Assembly (NCBI GenBank): GCA_030041225.1
Contig: JASHOG010000128.1
Span: 1-58,044 of the forward strand
From: Vulcanimicrobiota bacterium
GTDB taxonomy: Bacteria; Vulcanimicrobiota; Vulcanimicrobiia; Vulcanimicrobiales; Vulcanimicrobiaceae
Reading direction: 5' to 3'
Length of the DNA: 58,044 nucleotides
This document shows positions 26,859 to 34,986 of the stretch, piece by piece. The notes beneath the pieces are model-generated. The model did not search any database. It saw only the letters and a list, made by a program, of their open reading frames with translations, and was not told the DNA's origin. Numbering within the stretch: the first letter of the stretch is position 1; each line of letters opens with the position of its first letter. The position numbers and the translations under genes were made by a program.

Positions 26859-28007
26859 CCGGCGAAACCATTACGCGACGAGATCCTTGCCGTCATCGAG
26901 GCGTGGCACGAGCGGGGCACGGAGCTCTCCGACGACGAGTTCAGCGATCTTGCGTTGCGTATCGTCGCTTATCAATTGCAGAGCAACGAGCCATACGCGA
27001 GGTATTGCGCCGCCAAAGGCGTGACGCGCGGGCGAATGCCGCGCTCCTGGCGTGAGATTACACCGGTCCCGGCGGCAGCATATAAGGAAGCGCTGCTCGC
27101 AACGTTCGATCCCGCGACGGCCGCGCTCACCTTCGAAACGAGCGGCACGACAGAGGGAAAGCACGGAAAGCATTACATGGAGAGCAGCGAGCTCTACGAT
27201 GCAGCGCTCCTGGCAGGCTTCGATCGCTTCATGCTCCCCGACGACGCGCGTCTACACTACCTAAATCTCGTGCCGAATCCGGCCGAGAAGCCGCATTCTT
27301 CTCTCGGCTACATGATGGCCCGCGTCGCCGAGTCACGCGGCAGCGGCAGGACCGGCTGGTACGTACGCGGTGATGCGTTGCTCCTCGAGAAACTCTTCGA
27401 AGATCTCCGCGATACCGTCGCGCACGCCCAATCGGTCTGCATCGCAGCGACGGCCTTTGCACTGCTTGCTTTCCTCGACGCGGCTGAGGCGCAACGCCTG
27501 CGCTTTCCCCTCCCTCCGGGCTCTCGAATCATGGAGACCGGTGGATTCAAAGGACGCACGCGCACCATCTCACGCGACGAGCTTTACGCACGCACCGCTG
27601 CGTGCTTCGGTATTCCCGAGTCGCACGTCGTCGCAGAATACGGGATGACCGAGCTCACCTCGCAATGGTACGACGCTATCGCTCCTGCCGGTCCCCCGAC
27701 TGCGGGCCTTCGGCCCTTCGCTCGGGATGACAAACCACAGGCCTTCGCTCGGGATGACAAAGCACGGCGAAAGCTGGGGCCGACCTGGTTGCGGGCCAGG
27801 GCCGTCGCCCCCGACGGTACGACCTTACCTGACGGAGTCGTCGGCGCTCTCGCGCACGTCGATCTCGCAAACCTCTGGTCGTGCGTTGCAGTACAAACGC
27901 AGGACCTCGGCGCCTGCTTCGGCCGCGAGGTCGTGCTCATCGGTCGCGAGCACGGCGCTGAGCTACGCGGCTGCTCCCTCGACGCCGAGAGCCTTGCGGC
28001 TCGCTAA
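26841..28007 (+). CDS. LuxE-like acyl-protein synthetase / acyl-activating enzyme
   Basis: An ANL-type adenylating enzyme of the LuxE family, 388 residues from the GTG at 26841. In bioluminescence LuxE activates a fatty acid with ATP and passes it to the reductase LuxC. Motifs are the P-loop-like FETSGTTEGKHGKHY, GFKGRTRTISRDELYARTAACFGIP, and VVAEYGMTELTSQWYD. A loop of about 30 residues after SQWYD (with ARDDKPQAFARDDK) is encoded by two tandem dispersed-repeat copies at 27715-27759. The start GTG itself lies inside another repeat copy; no ATG is available before the conserved part and the Shine-Dalgarno is poor. The 3' end overlaps the LuxC-like gene by 14 bases. Confidence 0.85.
   Translation: MSGVEGPAKPLRDEILAVIEAWHERGTELSDDEFSDLALRIVAYQLQSNEPYARYCAAKGVTRGRMPRSWREITPVPAAAYKEALLATFDPATAALTFETSGTTEGKHGKHYMESSELYDAALLAGFDRFMLPDDARLHYLNLVPNPAEKPHSSLGYMMARVAESRGSGRTGWYVRGDALLLEKLFEDLRDTVAHAQSVCIAATAFALLAFLDAAEAQRLRFPLPPGSRIMETGGFKGRTRTISRDELYARTAACFGIPESHVVAEYGMTELTSQWYDAIAPAGPPTAGLRPFARDDKPQAFARDDKARRKLGPTWLRARAVAPDGTTLPDGVVGALAHVDLANLWSCVAVQTQDLGACFGREVVLIGREHGAELRGCSLDAESLAAR
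27715..27759 (-). repeat. Two tandem short dispersed-repeat copies inside the LuxE-like gene
   Basis: CCTTCGCTCGGGATGACAAA occurs twice with a 27-base period. Both copies are read in frame (FARDDK twice) in a loop of the acyl-activating enzyme. Confidence 0.8.
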
Positions 28008-29124
28008 TCGTACCGCCGGCGCGATCGCAGATGCGGCTGCACGTTGGTGCAACGCTGACTTTCCGCCGCGTGTGCGTGCCCTGAACCGAGTTTGCGAGCG
28101 CACCGGCTACAGTGTTCCCGTTGTCGAGTATGCAATCGACGCCCTCTTCTCGTCGATAACGCTCGAAGCAATCGATACGGTCATGCGAGGTGAGCTCGGC
28201 AGCGCGCACGTCGAGCCGGTTGGCCCTGTCGCCGTTGTTTCGAGTCGGACGACGATCGGTGTCGCGATCGTTCCCGCGCTCTTCGCGCTTTGCGCGGGCT
28301 GCGACGTGCATGTCAAAGACCGCGAGGACGCCCTCGTCACCGCCTTCTTCGAAACCCTCGCCGAGGAGGACTCACGCTTCGCCGTGAGCGCGCGCGCGTC
28401 GCAATGGTGCGGCGAAGCGCAGGCGCATGATCTTCGCCTATACGCCGCGGTTGTCGCTTTCGGCACCGATGAGACACTACGTGCGATCCGTGCGCAGCTC
28501 GCACCGGGGGCTCGCTTCATCCCCTACGGTCCCAAAGCGTCGATCGGTTACGTCACGCGCGAAGCACTGAGCGATTCGAACGTGACTCGTGCGATCTCCC
28601 AGGGTGCGGCGCGTGATCTCGTGCTCTACGAAGGCCAGGGCTGCCTCTCGCTACACGCTCTCTTCGTGGAGCGCAACGCCACCCTTGGTCCGCAGGCGTT
28701 CGCGGGTCTCCTCGCTTCGGCGATCGAGCGCGCGAATATCGAGTTTCCCATCGGCCAGCGCGACGCCGCCACCGAGGCGCGCATCGCAACTGAGCGGGAT
28801 CTTGCGCTCTTCCGCGACACGGTCTCCTATTCGAATGCGCAGGCCTCGTTTCTGCTCGAGTTGGGCGAGCCGGATCGCGCCCCTGCTTTCCTTCCGCGCG
28901 TGCTCGCGGTACATGCCGTCGATGGTCCGAACGATATGCGTGCTTACGTCCAGCGCCATTCTCTTCCACTCGAAGCCTGTGCCGTCGCCGGCCATCGCGA
29001 CGACGTTTTCGCGGCGGCGATCGCGGCCGGCGCGAATCGCGTGGCAGCGTTCGGCGAGCTGCAACGTCCGCCGCTTGACGTCAAGCACGGCGGAAGGCCG
29101 CGCGTCGCGGAGTTCGTCCGCTGA
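27994..29124 (+). CDS. LuxC-like acyl-CoA / acyl-protein reductase
   Basis: A 376-residue enzyme of the LuxC family within the aldehyde dehydrogenase superfamily, which reduces an activated acyl group to an aldehyde with NADPH. Supporting features are VEPVGPVAVVSSRTTIGVAIVPALFALCAGCDVHVKDREDALVTAFFETL, the catalytic cysteine in LYEGQGCLSLHALFVE, and IPYGPKASIGYVTREAL. The TTG start at 27994 keeps the N-terminal helix RLANRTAGAIADAAARW and overlaps the LuxE stop by 14 bases; other starts lie far inside the LuxE frame. Its stop overlaps the probable CTG start of the aminotransferase. No luciferase (luxAB) or thioesterase (luxD) gene is nearby. Confidence 0.87.
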   Translation: MRLANRTAGAIADAAARWCNADFPPRVRALNRVCERTGYSVPVVEYAIDALFSSITLEAIDTVMRGELGSAHVEPVGPVAVVSSRTTIGVAIVPALFALCAGCDVHVKDREDALVTAFFETLAEEDSRFAVSARASQWCGEAQAHDLRLYAAVVAFGTDETLRAIRAQLAPGARFIPYGPKASIGYVTREALSDSNVTRAISQGAARDLVLYEGQGCLSLHALFVERNATLGPQAFAGLLASAIERANIEFPIGQRDAATEARIATERDLALFRDTVSYSNAQASFLLELGEPDRAPAFLPRVLAVHAVDGPNDMRAYVQRHSLPLEACAVAGHRDDVFAAAIAAGANRVAAFGELQRPPLDVKHGGRPRVAEFVR

Positions 29125-30386
29125 GAGAAATCCCCGGGCCCCGCTCGAAGCTGCTGCGCGGGCGCCTTGCGGCGCGAGAGTCGCGCAACGTTACGTATCT
29201 CGGTGATGATTTCCCCATCTTTTGGGAGTCGGCAAGCCGTGCGAGCGTCGCCGACGTCGACGGTAACCGATATACGGATCTGACGGCCGCGTTTGGCGTC
29301 GGAGCGGTTGGCCATGCAAATCCGCGCGTCGCGACTGCGATCGCGGAGCAAGCGCAGCGCCTCATGCACGGGATGGGCGACGTCCATCCCACCGAGGTGC
29401 GGGTGCGCTTCCTCGAGCGTCTCGCCCAGATCGTGCCGTCGCCGCTCTCAAAGGCTTTTCTCGCCACGACCGGCTCCGAGGCGATCGAGGCCGCGATGAA
29501 AACCGCGGCGCTCGCAACAGGAAAGCCGAGTTTCGCCTCCTTCTCGGGCGCCTATCACGGGCTCTCGGTCGGAGCGCTCGCGCTTTGCGGAATCGAACGT
29601 TTTCGCGAGCCCTTCGACGGCATGCTGCCGGTGCGCCCGCTTCTTCTCGGGTTTCCGCGCTCCTCGACACCACTCGACGATGCACTCGCCGCAACGCGAG
29701 CTGCGCTCGGCGCGCGTCGCGATCTCGCCGCCCTCTTCGTCGAGCCGATTCAAGCGCGAGGCGGCATGATCGTTCCACCGTTCGGATATCTGCGCGGCCT
29801 GCGAACGATCTGCGACGAGCTCGGCATTCTGCTCGTCTTCGATGAAATCTACACTGGATTCGGTCGAACCGGAGAATGGTTCGCCTGCCTGTACGAAGGC
29901 GTCGAGCCCGATATTCTCTGTCTCGGCAAAGCGGCCGGCGGCGGTTTCCCGATCAGTGCGATGGTCGCGAGCGACTCCGTCATGGACGCCTGGCCTATCT
30001 CCGAAGGAGAGGCGCTGCATACGTCGACGTACTTGGGCAATCCTATGGGCTGCGCCGCCGCTCTTGCAACGATCGAGGAAATCGAACGGCTGGGACTCTG
30101 CGCACGCGCAAAACGTCTCGGTGAAGATATCGCGCCTATGCTTGACTCTATTGCGCGCCTCGATAGCGTCGTCGAGGTTCGCGGACGCGGCATGATGTGG
30201 GGTATCGAACTACACGACGGCGTCGCGGCGGCACGCGCCGTCAAGATCGGGCTGCGTAGCGGCCTCATCCTCTTGCAAACAGGCGTACGCGGCGAGGTGA
30301 TTTCATTGACGCCGCCGCTCGTCATCGGAGAAGAGGAACTCGAGCGCGCACTCTCTCTGCTGAGGGACCTTCTCGCTGCGTCCTAG
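29121..30386 (+). CDS. Class III PLP aminotransferase, apparently CTG-initiated
   Basis: A class III (omega-type) aminotransferase related to 4-aminobutyrate and glutamate-semialdehyde enzymes. The conserved N-terminus (VTYLGDDFPIFWESA, then VADVDGNRYTDLTAAFGVGAVGHANP) lies upstream of the first in-frame ATG at 29364. The frame is open back to 29079 but has no ATG, GTG or TTG. A CTG at 29121 overlaps the LuxC stop as CTGA and has GGAG eight bases upstream, giving 421 residues, the normal length. PLP motifs: LVFDEIYTGFGRTG and the Schiff-base lysine in LCLGKAAGGGFPIS. Behind a LuxC-type reductase it could aminate the aldehyde to a primary amine, which is inference. Confidence 0.87.
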   Translation: MREIPGPRSKLLRGRLAARESRNVTYLGDDFPIFWESASRASVADVDGNRYTDLTAAFGVGAVGHANPRVATAIAEQAQRLMHGMGDVHPTEVRVRFLERLAQIVPSPLSKAFLATTGSEAIEAAMKTAALATGKPSFASFSGAYHGLSVGALALCGIERFREPFDGMLPVRPLLLGFPRSSTPLDDALAATRAALGARRDLAALFVEPIQARGGMIVPPFGYLRGLRTICDELGILLVFDEIYTGFGRTGEWFACLYEGVEPDILCLGKAAGGGFPISAMVASDSVMDAWPISEGEALHTSTYLGNPMGCAAALATIEEIERLGLCARAKRLGEDIAPMLDSIARLDSVVEVRGRGMMWGIELHDGVAAARAVKIGLRSGLILLQTGVRGEVISLTPPLVIGEEELERALSLLRDLLAAS

Positions 30387-30395
30387 AACTGCGCC

Positions 30396-31433
30396 ATGGT
30401 AACAATGAGCAAGCTGCGGATCGGCATCGTCGGCGCGGGATTTGGTGTGCGAGCGCATCTTCCCGCCCTCCTCGCGCACCCACGGTTTGACGTCGTCGCG
30501 CTCGCCTCGCCGCATTCGGCCCAGCGCATTGCGAGCGAACGCGGCATCGCTCATGCGTTTACGTCATGCGAAGAGATGCTGCGCGGGTGCGAGCTGGACG
30601 CCATCACGGTCGCCTCTCCTCCCTTCGCGCATCGCGATGACGTGCTCGCGGTGCTCGGTGCGCGCAAGCACGTCCTCTGCGAAAAGCCTTTTGCGCTCAA
30701 CGTTGCCCAGGCACGCGAGATGCTCGAGGCCTCGCAGCGGGCCGGAACCGTCTGCGCAGTCTCGCACGAGTTTCGCTGGGTGCCCGCACGACAGGCGATC
30801 AAAGAGATGATCGTCAACGGACACGTGAAGCCATTGCGCGAGATCGAGATAACGCAGCTCTCGGACTTCCTTCGCCTTCAGGGGACGCGCGAACGCGGGT
30901 GGTGGTTCGATCGCGAGCGCGGCGGCGGCATCGCCGGCGCTCTTCTCTCGCACGTCATCGATATGGCAAGCTGGCTTGCGGCGCGCGCGCCGCAACGCGC
31001 AACCGGCTACATTCGCACGGCAAATCCGCAGCGACGGGACGCGAAGGGTGACTTCACCTCGACGGTCGATGACGGTGCCTTTGCGCTCGTCGATTACGGC
31101 GACGGGCTCGTTGCGCGGCTCACCGTCGACGCGACGACCGCGCAAAACTCATTTACGCTCGCCGTGCACGCCGAGAATCGCACCGCGGTCGAGAGCGGCA
31201 AGAGCGCAACCGAGACGACGCTCTACAGCATCGATGCCGACGAGACCTCGGAACTGCAGTGCAAAGCATCACCATACGCGCACCTTACCTCCGTGCAGCC
31301 GAATGTGCCCTACCTCATGGAGCTCTACGACAACTTCGCCGCCGCGATCGGCGGCGCGCCGCATTCGCTGCCGAGCTTCGCCGAGGCAGTCGAGACACAG
31401 AAGGTCCTGGCCGCGATCGGCTTCAGCGTCTAG
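30396..31433 (+). CDS. Gfo/Idh/MocA-family oxidoreductase
   Basis: A 345-residue NAD(P)-dependent oxidoreductase. The Rossmann domain opens LRIGIVGAGFGVRAHLPALLAHPRFDVVALAS, with the family motif HVLCEKPFALNVAQAREMLEA, and the C-terminal alpha/beta domain has GGGIAGALLSHVIDMASWL and LMELYDNFAAAIGG. Members oxidise sugars, inositols or related polyols, or reduce imines and biliverdin. It starts nine bases after the aminotransferase stop, as the last gene of the operon, and ends six bases from the convergent subtilase gene. The ATG at 30405 is an equally good start. The substrate is not predictable. Confidence 0.9.
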   Translation: MVTMSKLRIGIVGAGFGVRAHLPALLAHPRFDVVALASPHSAQRIASERGIAHAFTSCEEMLRGCELDAITVASPPFAHRDDVLAVLGARKHVLCEKPFALNVAQAREMLEASQRAGTVCAVSHEFRWVPARQAIKEMIVNGHVKPLREIEITQLSDFLRLQGTRERGWWFDRERGGGIAGALLSHVIDMASWLAARAPQRATGYIRTANPQRRDAKGDFTSTVDDGAFALVDYGDGLVARLTVDATTAQNSFTLAVHAENRTAVESGKSATETTLYSIDADETSELQCKASPYAHLTSVQPNVPYLMELYDNFAAAIGGAPHSLPSFAEAVETQKVLAAIGFSV

Positions 31434-31439
31434 TGTGCC

Positions 31440-33278
31440 CTACGGAACCGGTTCCGGAGTCGGCGTAGCGCTGTCGCCGACGGCCACCGCCATCGCACGG
31501 TAGATGTTCAATCTACCGCAACCCTCGTCGGAGCCGTAGGTCGAGCCGAGATCATCGGAGGTCGAACACAGCAATGCTTTGATCTCCGCCGGCGACTTGT
31601 AGGACGAGTTCCCTATCGAGAGGATGAGCGCAGCCGCCCCGGCGACGTGCGGGGTCGCCATCGACGTTCCGTCGATGAGGATTCGGCAATCTGCCGTTCC
31701 GGAATCCGTCGGGTAATCTCCCTCGCAGTTCCCTGCGTCATTTGCCGTGAACGGCGTTGTCGTCCAGATATTCTCGATCCAGTGAAGGTCGTCCGCATCG
31801 TCGTCGTTTTCCGCGTCGCCTCCAGGCGCTACGATACCCCACGCTGACGAGCTTTGATAATCGCGCGCGGGAGATCCGTACTGCGAGTACCCGGCAACGT
31901 ACTCCAGCGGAGCGGCAACCGTACCGTCCGAATCGAACTGCGGAGTACCGACATCGGAGCCGTCAGCCAGACCCGTCGCACCGACCGCAATGACGCCGCT
32001 GCCGCAGGCCGGCGCATCGATGCCCGTCTGCACCGGAGGCTCGCCGTCGGGGCCGTTATTGCCGGCCGCGGCCACAACGGTGATCCCGTCGCTAATCGCC
32101 GCCTGCACGGCGGGACCTTCATATGGATCGGGATCGATGCCGTTAGGACAGCACTCCTGATTCGTCGCTTCATCGCAGCCGCCGAGGCTCATGCTGATGA
32201 CGTTCACGCCCTTGGAGATCGCGTCGTCGATCGCCGAGGCGATGTCCGTCGTGTCCGCACTGCAGGTGTTGTCTGGATTATCTCCGAGGCAGCTGTTGTC
32301 CGGCGTCGGAAAGACGCGATAACCATAGATCACCACATCTCCCCCCGCACCGGCAAATCCGATGCCGCTGTTCAGCTCGGCGGCCGCGATTCCGCTCACA
32401 TCGGTGCCGTGGCCGAGCGGATCGGTTGTGTAGTTCGATGTGGATTGCGAGCCGTCATACGTGATGAAGCACTTCTGATAGGTGATCTTCGAGCTGAGCT
32501 CCGGGTGCTGCGTATCTTCGCCCGTGTCGATGATCGCGATTTTTATCGACGAGGATCCGAGCGCACTCGCGTTCGTGATGCCGCTCCCGTTCCCGCTCTG
32601 GCTGTACTCAAAAGCATCGCCCAGGCCGATTGCGTGCATGTCCCACTGGCCGGGAACGTCGTTTGACTCTTCGTACGGCCCGACGTGGTACGTCGACGGC
32701 GGGTCTGTAGCACCCGGCGTGGGCGCGACCGTCGTGCTGAAGCCGTTGAAATACGGGTTGTTCGGCCAGTACTGCTGTGAAACGGTCAACCCTTGTCGCC
32801 TACCGACGAAGCCCACTTCCTTTACGCCCGGCTCACTGCGCAGTGATGACTCGATCGCGGTGCCGCTTGCCGACGGAACGGAGAGCAGGTGCACCGTGAT
32901 GCCGACGTGCGCGAAGACCGTGGAATGCACGAAGGTCGCGCCCAAGCCCTGCTCCCGTGCAACGAGCGCGTTATGCTGCGCCGCCTCCATTTGACTCGAA
33001 TACGCGACGCCAAGCAGTGTCGTAGAGGGTGCCGGCCCATGCCCGCGTCCAAAACCCGTGTGCGGCGCCTCGCTAGTTGCAGATGCGACTCCGCCGTTAC
33101 GCGCAACGCTCGTATCGGTATCGCTGCTCGGACAGATGTAGTTTGCCGCCGTGCTCGACGTCGGGCTGGGTGCGGGCGCGCTGCTCCCGCCTCCGCCGCC
33201 GCCGCCACCGCCGCAAGCAGATAGAAGGGACATCCCACAGGCGAGGGCGACCGCACGAACGCTTGGGTGATACGGCAT
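31440..33278 (-). CDS. S8 subtilisin-like serine protease, lipoprotein
   Basis: A 612-residue secreted protease. A lipobox (SLLSAC, Cys22) is followed by nine glycines and a Ser/Pro linker, then a pro-region with an I9-like fold (VHLLSVPSASGTAIESSLRSEPGVKEV, residues about 128-155). The catalytic triad is Asp251 in IAIIDTGEDTQHPE, His290 in PLGHGTDVSGIAAAE and Ser539 in DGTSMATPHVAGAAA. Many Cys residues in loops suggest disulfides. A Shine-Dalgarno AGGAG lies eight bases before the ATG. It is separated by 64 bp from cinA on the same strand and I see no other gene partner. Role: probably protein scavenging at the cell surface. Confidence 0.95.
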   Translation of the reverse strand: MPYHPSVRAVALACGMSLLSACGGGGGGGGGSSAPAPSPTSSTAANYICPSSDTDTSVARNGGVASATSEAPHTGFGRGHGPAPSTTLLGVAYSSQMEAAQHNALVAREQGLGATFVHSTVFAHVGITVHLLSVPSASGTAIESSLRSEPGVKEVGFVGRRQGLTVSQQYWPNNPYFNGFSTTVAPTPGATDPPSTYHVGPYEESNDVPGQWDMHAIGLGDAFEYSQSGNGSGITNASALGSSSIKIAIIDTGEDTQHPELSSKITYQKCFITYDGSQSTSNYTTDPLGHGTDVSGIAAAELNSGIGFAGAGGDVVIYGYRVFPTPDNSCLGDNPDNTCSADTTDIASAIDDAISKGVNVISMSLGGCDEATNQECCPNGIDPDPYEGPAVQAAISDGITVVAAAGNNGPDGEPPVQTGIDAPACGSGVIAVGATGLADGSDVGTPQFDSDGTVAAPLEYVAGYSQYGSPARDYQSSSAWGIVAPGGDAENDDDADDLHWIENIWTTTPFTANDAGNCEGDYPTDSGTADCRILIDGTSMATPHVAGAAALILSIGNSSYKSPAEIKALLCSTSDDLGSTYGSDEGCGRLNIYRAMAVAVGDSATPTPEPVP

Positions 33279-33342
33279 GACTCTAGCTCCTATCTGAAGT
33301 TACGGTTTCTCTCCCGGCAGCTGAACAGTAGCTTCTCAATCT

Positions 33343-34581
33343 TTACAATATTCCCCATAGCAAGCTGAGCGCGGCCTGGGTGGCTCGCACTTGAACGTCC
33401 TCGCGATCGCCGGGGAACTTCATGGAAAGGCTTCGTTTGCCATCCGGCCACGCAAGCGCTAGCCAGACGAGGCCGACCGGCTTCTCTTCCGTGCCGCCGT
33501 CCGGACCCGCGACGCCCGTCGTCGCAAGCGCGATATCCGCACCGAAGCGACGGCAAGCACCAACCGCCATCGCGACCGCGGTCTCCTCGCTCACGGCGCC
33601 GTGCTCAGCGATGATTTCCGGAGCGACGCCGAGGAGCGCCGTCTTCGCGCCGTTTTCATACGCGACCACGTCGCCCGCAAACACCGTCGAGGCGCCGGGG
33701 ACGCTGGTGATCGCGGCTGCGATGCGTCCGCCGGTGCACGACTCCGCGACCGCGAGGCGCCACCCACGCGCTTGCAATCGTTCCAAGATCGCGCCCGGTA
33801 GCGTCTCCTCATCGCTGCCGAAGATGTGCCCCTGCAAACGCTCTCGCAGCTGAGCCTCGAGCGATGCAATCATCTCCGTAGCGCGCGCATCGCTGGGCGC
33901 CTTCGCCATGATTTTCACGTCGCAGGTGCCCCGGTGAGCGAGCAACGCTACCTTCGGATTCTCACCCGTACGGAAGAGGTCATCGATGCGATGATCGATC
34001 TCCGATTCGCCGAGGCCGGTGACGTGCAGTACTCGCGTGACGATACGCTCGTCGGTCGCGAGGCGTTCGCGCAGCCACGGAACGAGCCGTTCGACGAGCA
34101 TCGTCTTCATCTCGTGCGGCACGCCAGGAAGACATGCGACGAATCTACCGTCGCTGCGCGACGCGACAAAACCCGGCGCGGTCCCACGGGGGTTTTCGAG
34201 CACGACGCTGCCACGCGGCATATCCGCCTGTTTGCGATTGTTCTCGCGCATCGGTCGGCCGATTGACGCGAAGAAGCGCTCCATACGCTCGATCGTCGCC
34301 TCGTCACGCTCGCAGTCGATGCCGAGCGCATCGCACACCCCTTCGCGCGTCACATCGTCTACGGTAGGTCCCAGCCCGCCACTGGTGATGACTCCGTCCG
34401 CGCGCTCGAGCGCTGCCCGTATCGCCGATGCAATGCGCGCTCGGTTGTCGCCGGCCGTATGCATCGCATGGACGTCGATTCCCGCATCGGATAAGCATTG
34501 CGCGATGAACGGCGTGTTCGTGTCGACGAGCTGCCCTAACAGCAGCTCCGTCCCGACGGCGATGATCTCGACGCAAGGCAT
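33343..34581 (-). CDS. cinA: CinA-family nicotinamide-nucleotide amidohydrolase
   Basis: A 412-residue two-domain CinA. The N-terminal MoaB-like (COG1058) domain has EIIAVGTELLLGQLVDTNTPFIAQ, SGGLGPTVDDVTREGVCDALG and GTAPGFV. The C-terminal PncC amidohydrolase domain has RLAVAESCTGGRIAAAITSVPGAS, the AVSEETAVAMA loop and ATTGVAGPDGGTEEKPVGLVWLAL, the nicotinamide mononucleotide deamidase motifs. It recycles pyridine nucleotide by-products. The start at 34581 (MPCVEIIAVG) is chosen by family alignment; longer readings extend into the arsR operator. It is divergent from arsR across 81 bp. Confidence 0.95.
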   Translation of the reverse strand: MPCVEIIAVGTELLLGQLVDTNTPFIAQCLSDAGIDVHAMHTAGDNRARIASAIRAALERADGVITSGGLGPTVDDVTREGVCDALGIDCERDEATIERMERFFASIGRPMRENNRKQADMPRGSVVLENPRGTAPGFVASRSDGRFVACLPGVPHEMKTMLVERLVPWLRERLATDERIVTRVLHVTGLGESEIDHRIDDLFRTGENPKVALLAHRGTCDVKIMAKAPSDARATEMIASLEAQLRERLQGHIFGSDEETLPGAILERLQARGWRLAVAESCTGGRIAAAITSVPGASTVFAGDVVAYENGAKTALLGVAPEIIAEHGAVSEETAVAMAVGACRRFGADIALATTGVAGPDGGTEEKPVGLVWLALAWPDGKRSLSMKFPGDREDVQVRATQAALSLLWGIL

Positions 34582-34621
34582 CGCCGAGCCTTTTCTACCC
34601 TCCACGACGCGATGCCGGTTC

Positions 34622-34670
34622 TTGACAATCCGTAACCATATGGTTACACTAAGGGTAACCCAATGGTTAC
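34622..34670 (+). promoter_or_regulatory. arsR-type promoter with two palindromic operators
   Basis: TTGACA (34622-34627) and TACACT (34645-34650) are spaced by 17 bases, a near-consensus promoter. The perfect palindrome GTAACCATATGGTTAC (34632-34647) fills the spacer and touches the -10. A second copy, GTAACCCAATGGTTAC (34655-34670), contains the start codon of the repressor gene. Repressor binding at either site would block transcription, so autoregulation is likely. The predicted transcript begins 5-7 bases before the ATG. Confidence 0.75.
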
Positions 34671-34986
34671 GCACGCACGACAGGGCGAGGTGTTCCGCGC
34701 GGTCGCCGACCCCACGCGCCGGGAGATTCTTCGCCTGTTGCGCGGTAGCAGGCTCTCGGTTGGCGAGCTCGCGCGCAACTTCCGCACTAGCCGCCCGGCA
34801 ATCTCAAAGCATCTTCGCCTTCTGCGCGAGGCCGGTCTGGTACGAACGCACCAACGCGGTGCGACGCGGCTGTGCGAGCTCAACGCGGTGCCGCTGCGCG
34901 ATATTCGCGAGTGGCTCCGCGAATACGAGAGGTTCTGGACACAGAACCTGCATCAGCTCAAACGCTATGTTGAGGAGAACCCATGA
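34663..34986 (+). CDS. ArsR-family winged-helix repressor
   Basis: A 107-residue ArsR/SmtB-type regulator: VFRAVADPTRREILRLL, LSVGELARNF and the recognition helix SRPAISKHLRLLREAGLVRTHQ, with a C-terminal dimer helix. I see no metal-binding cysteine motif, so it belongs to the non-metal SdpR-like group often paired with an AHSA1/START protein. The gene overlaps that partner (ATGA). The start codon lies inside the second of two palindromes GTAACC-N4-GGTTAC, so it very probably represses itself. No Shine-Dalgarno precedes the ATG, consistent with a leaderless message. Confidence 0.93.
   Translation: MVTHARQGEVFRAVADPTRREILRLLRGSRLSVGELARNFRTSRPAISKHLRLLREAGLVRTHQRGATRLCELNAVPLRDIREWLREYERFWTQNLHQLKRYVEENP

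Noticed and set aside
25022-31433. A bioluminescence (lux) operon
   Set aside because: LuxE- and LuxC-like genes are present but luxA, luxB and luxD are absent, and a transaminase and oxidoreductase follow instead.
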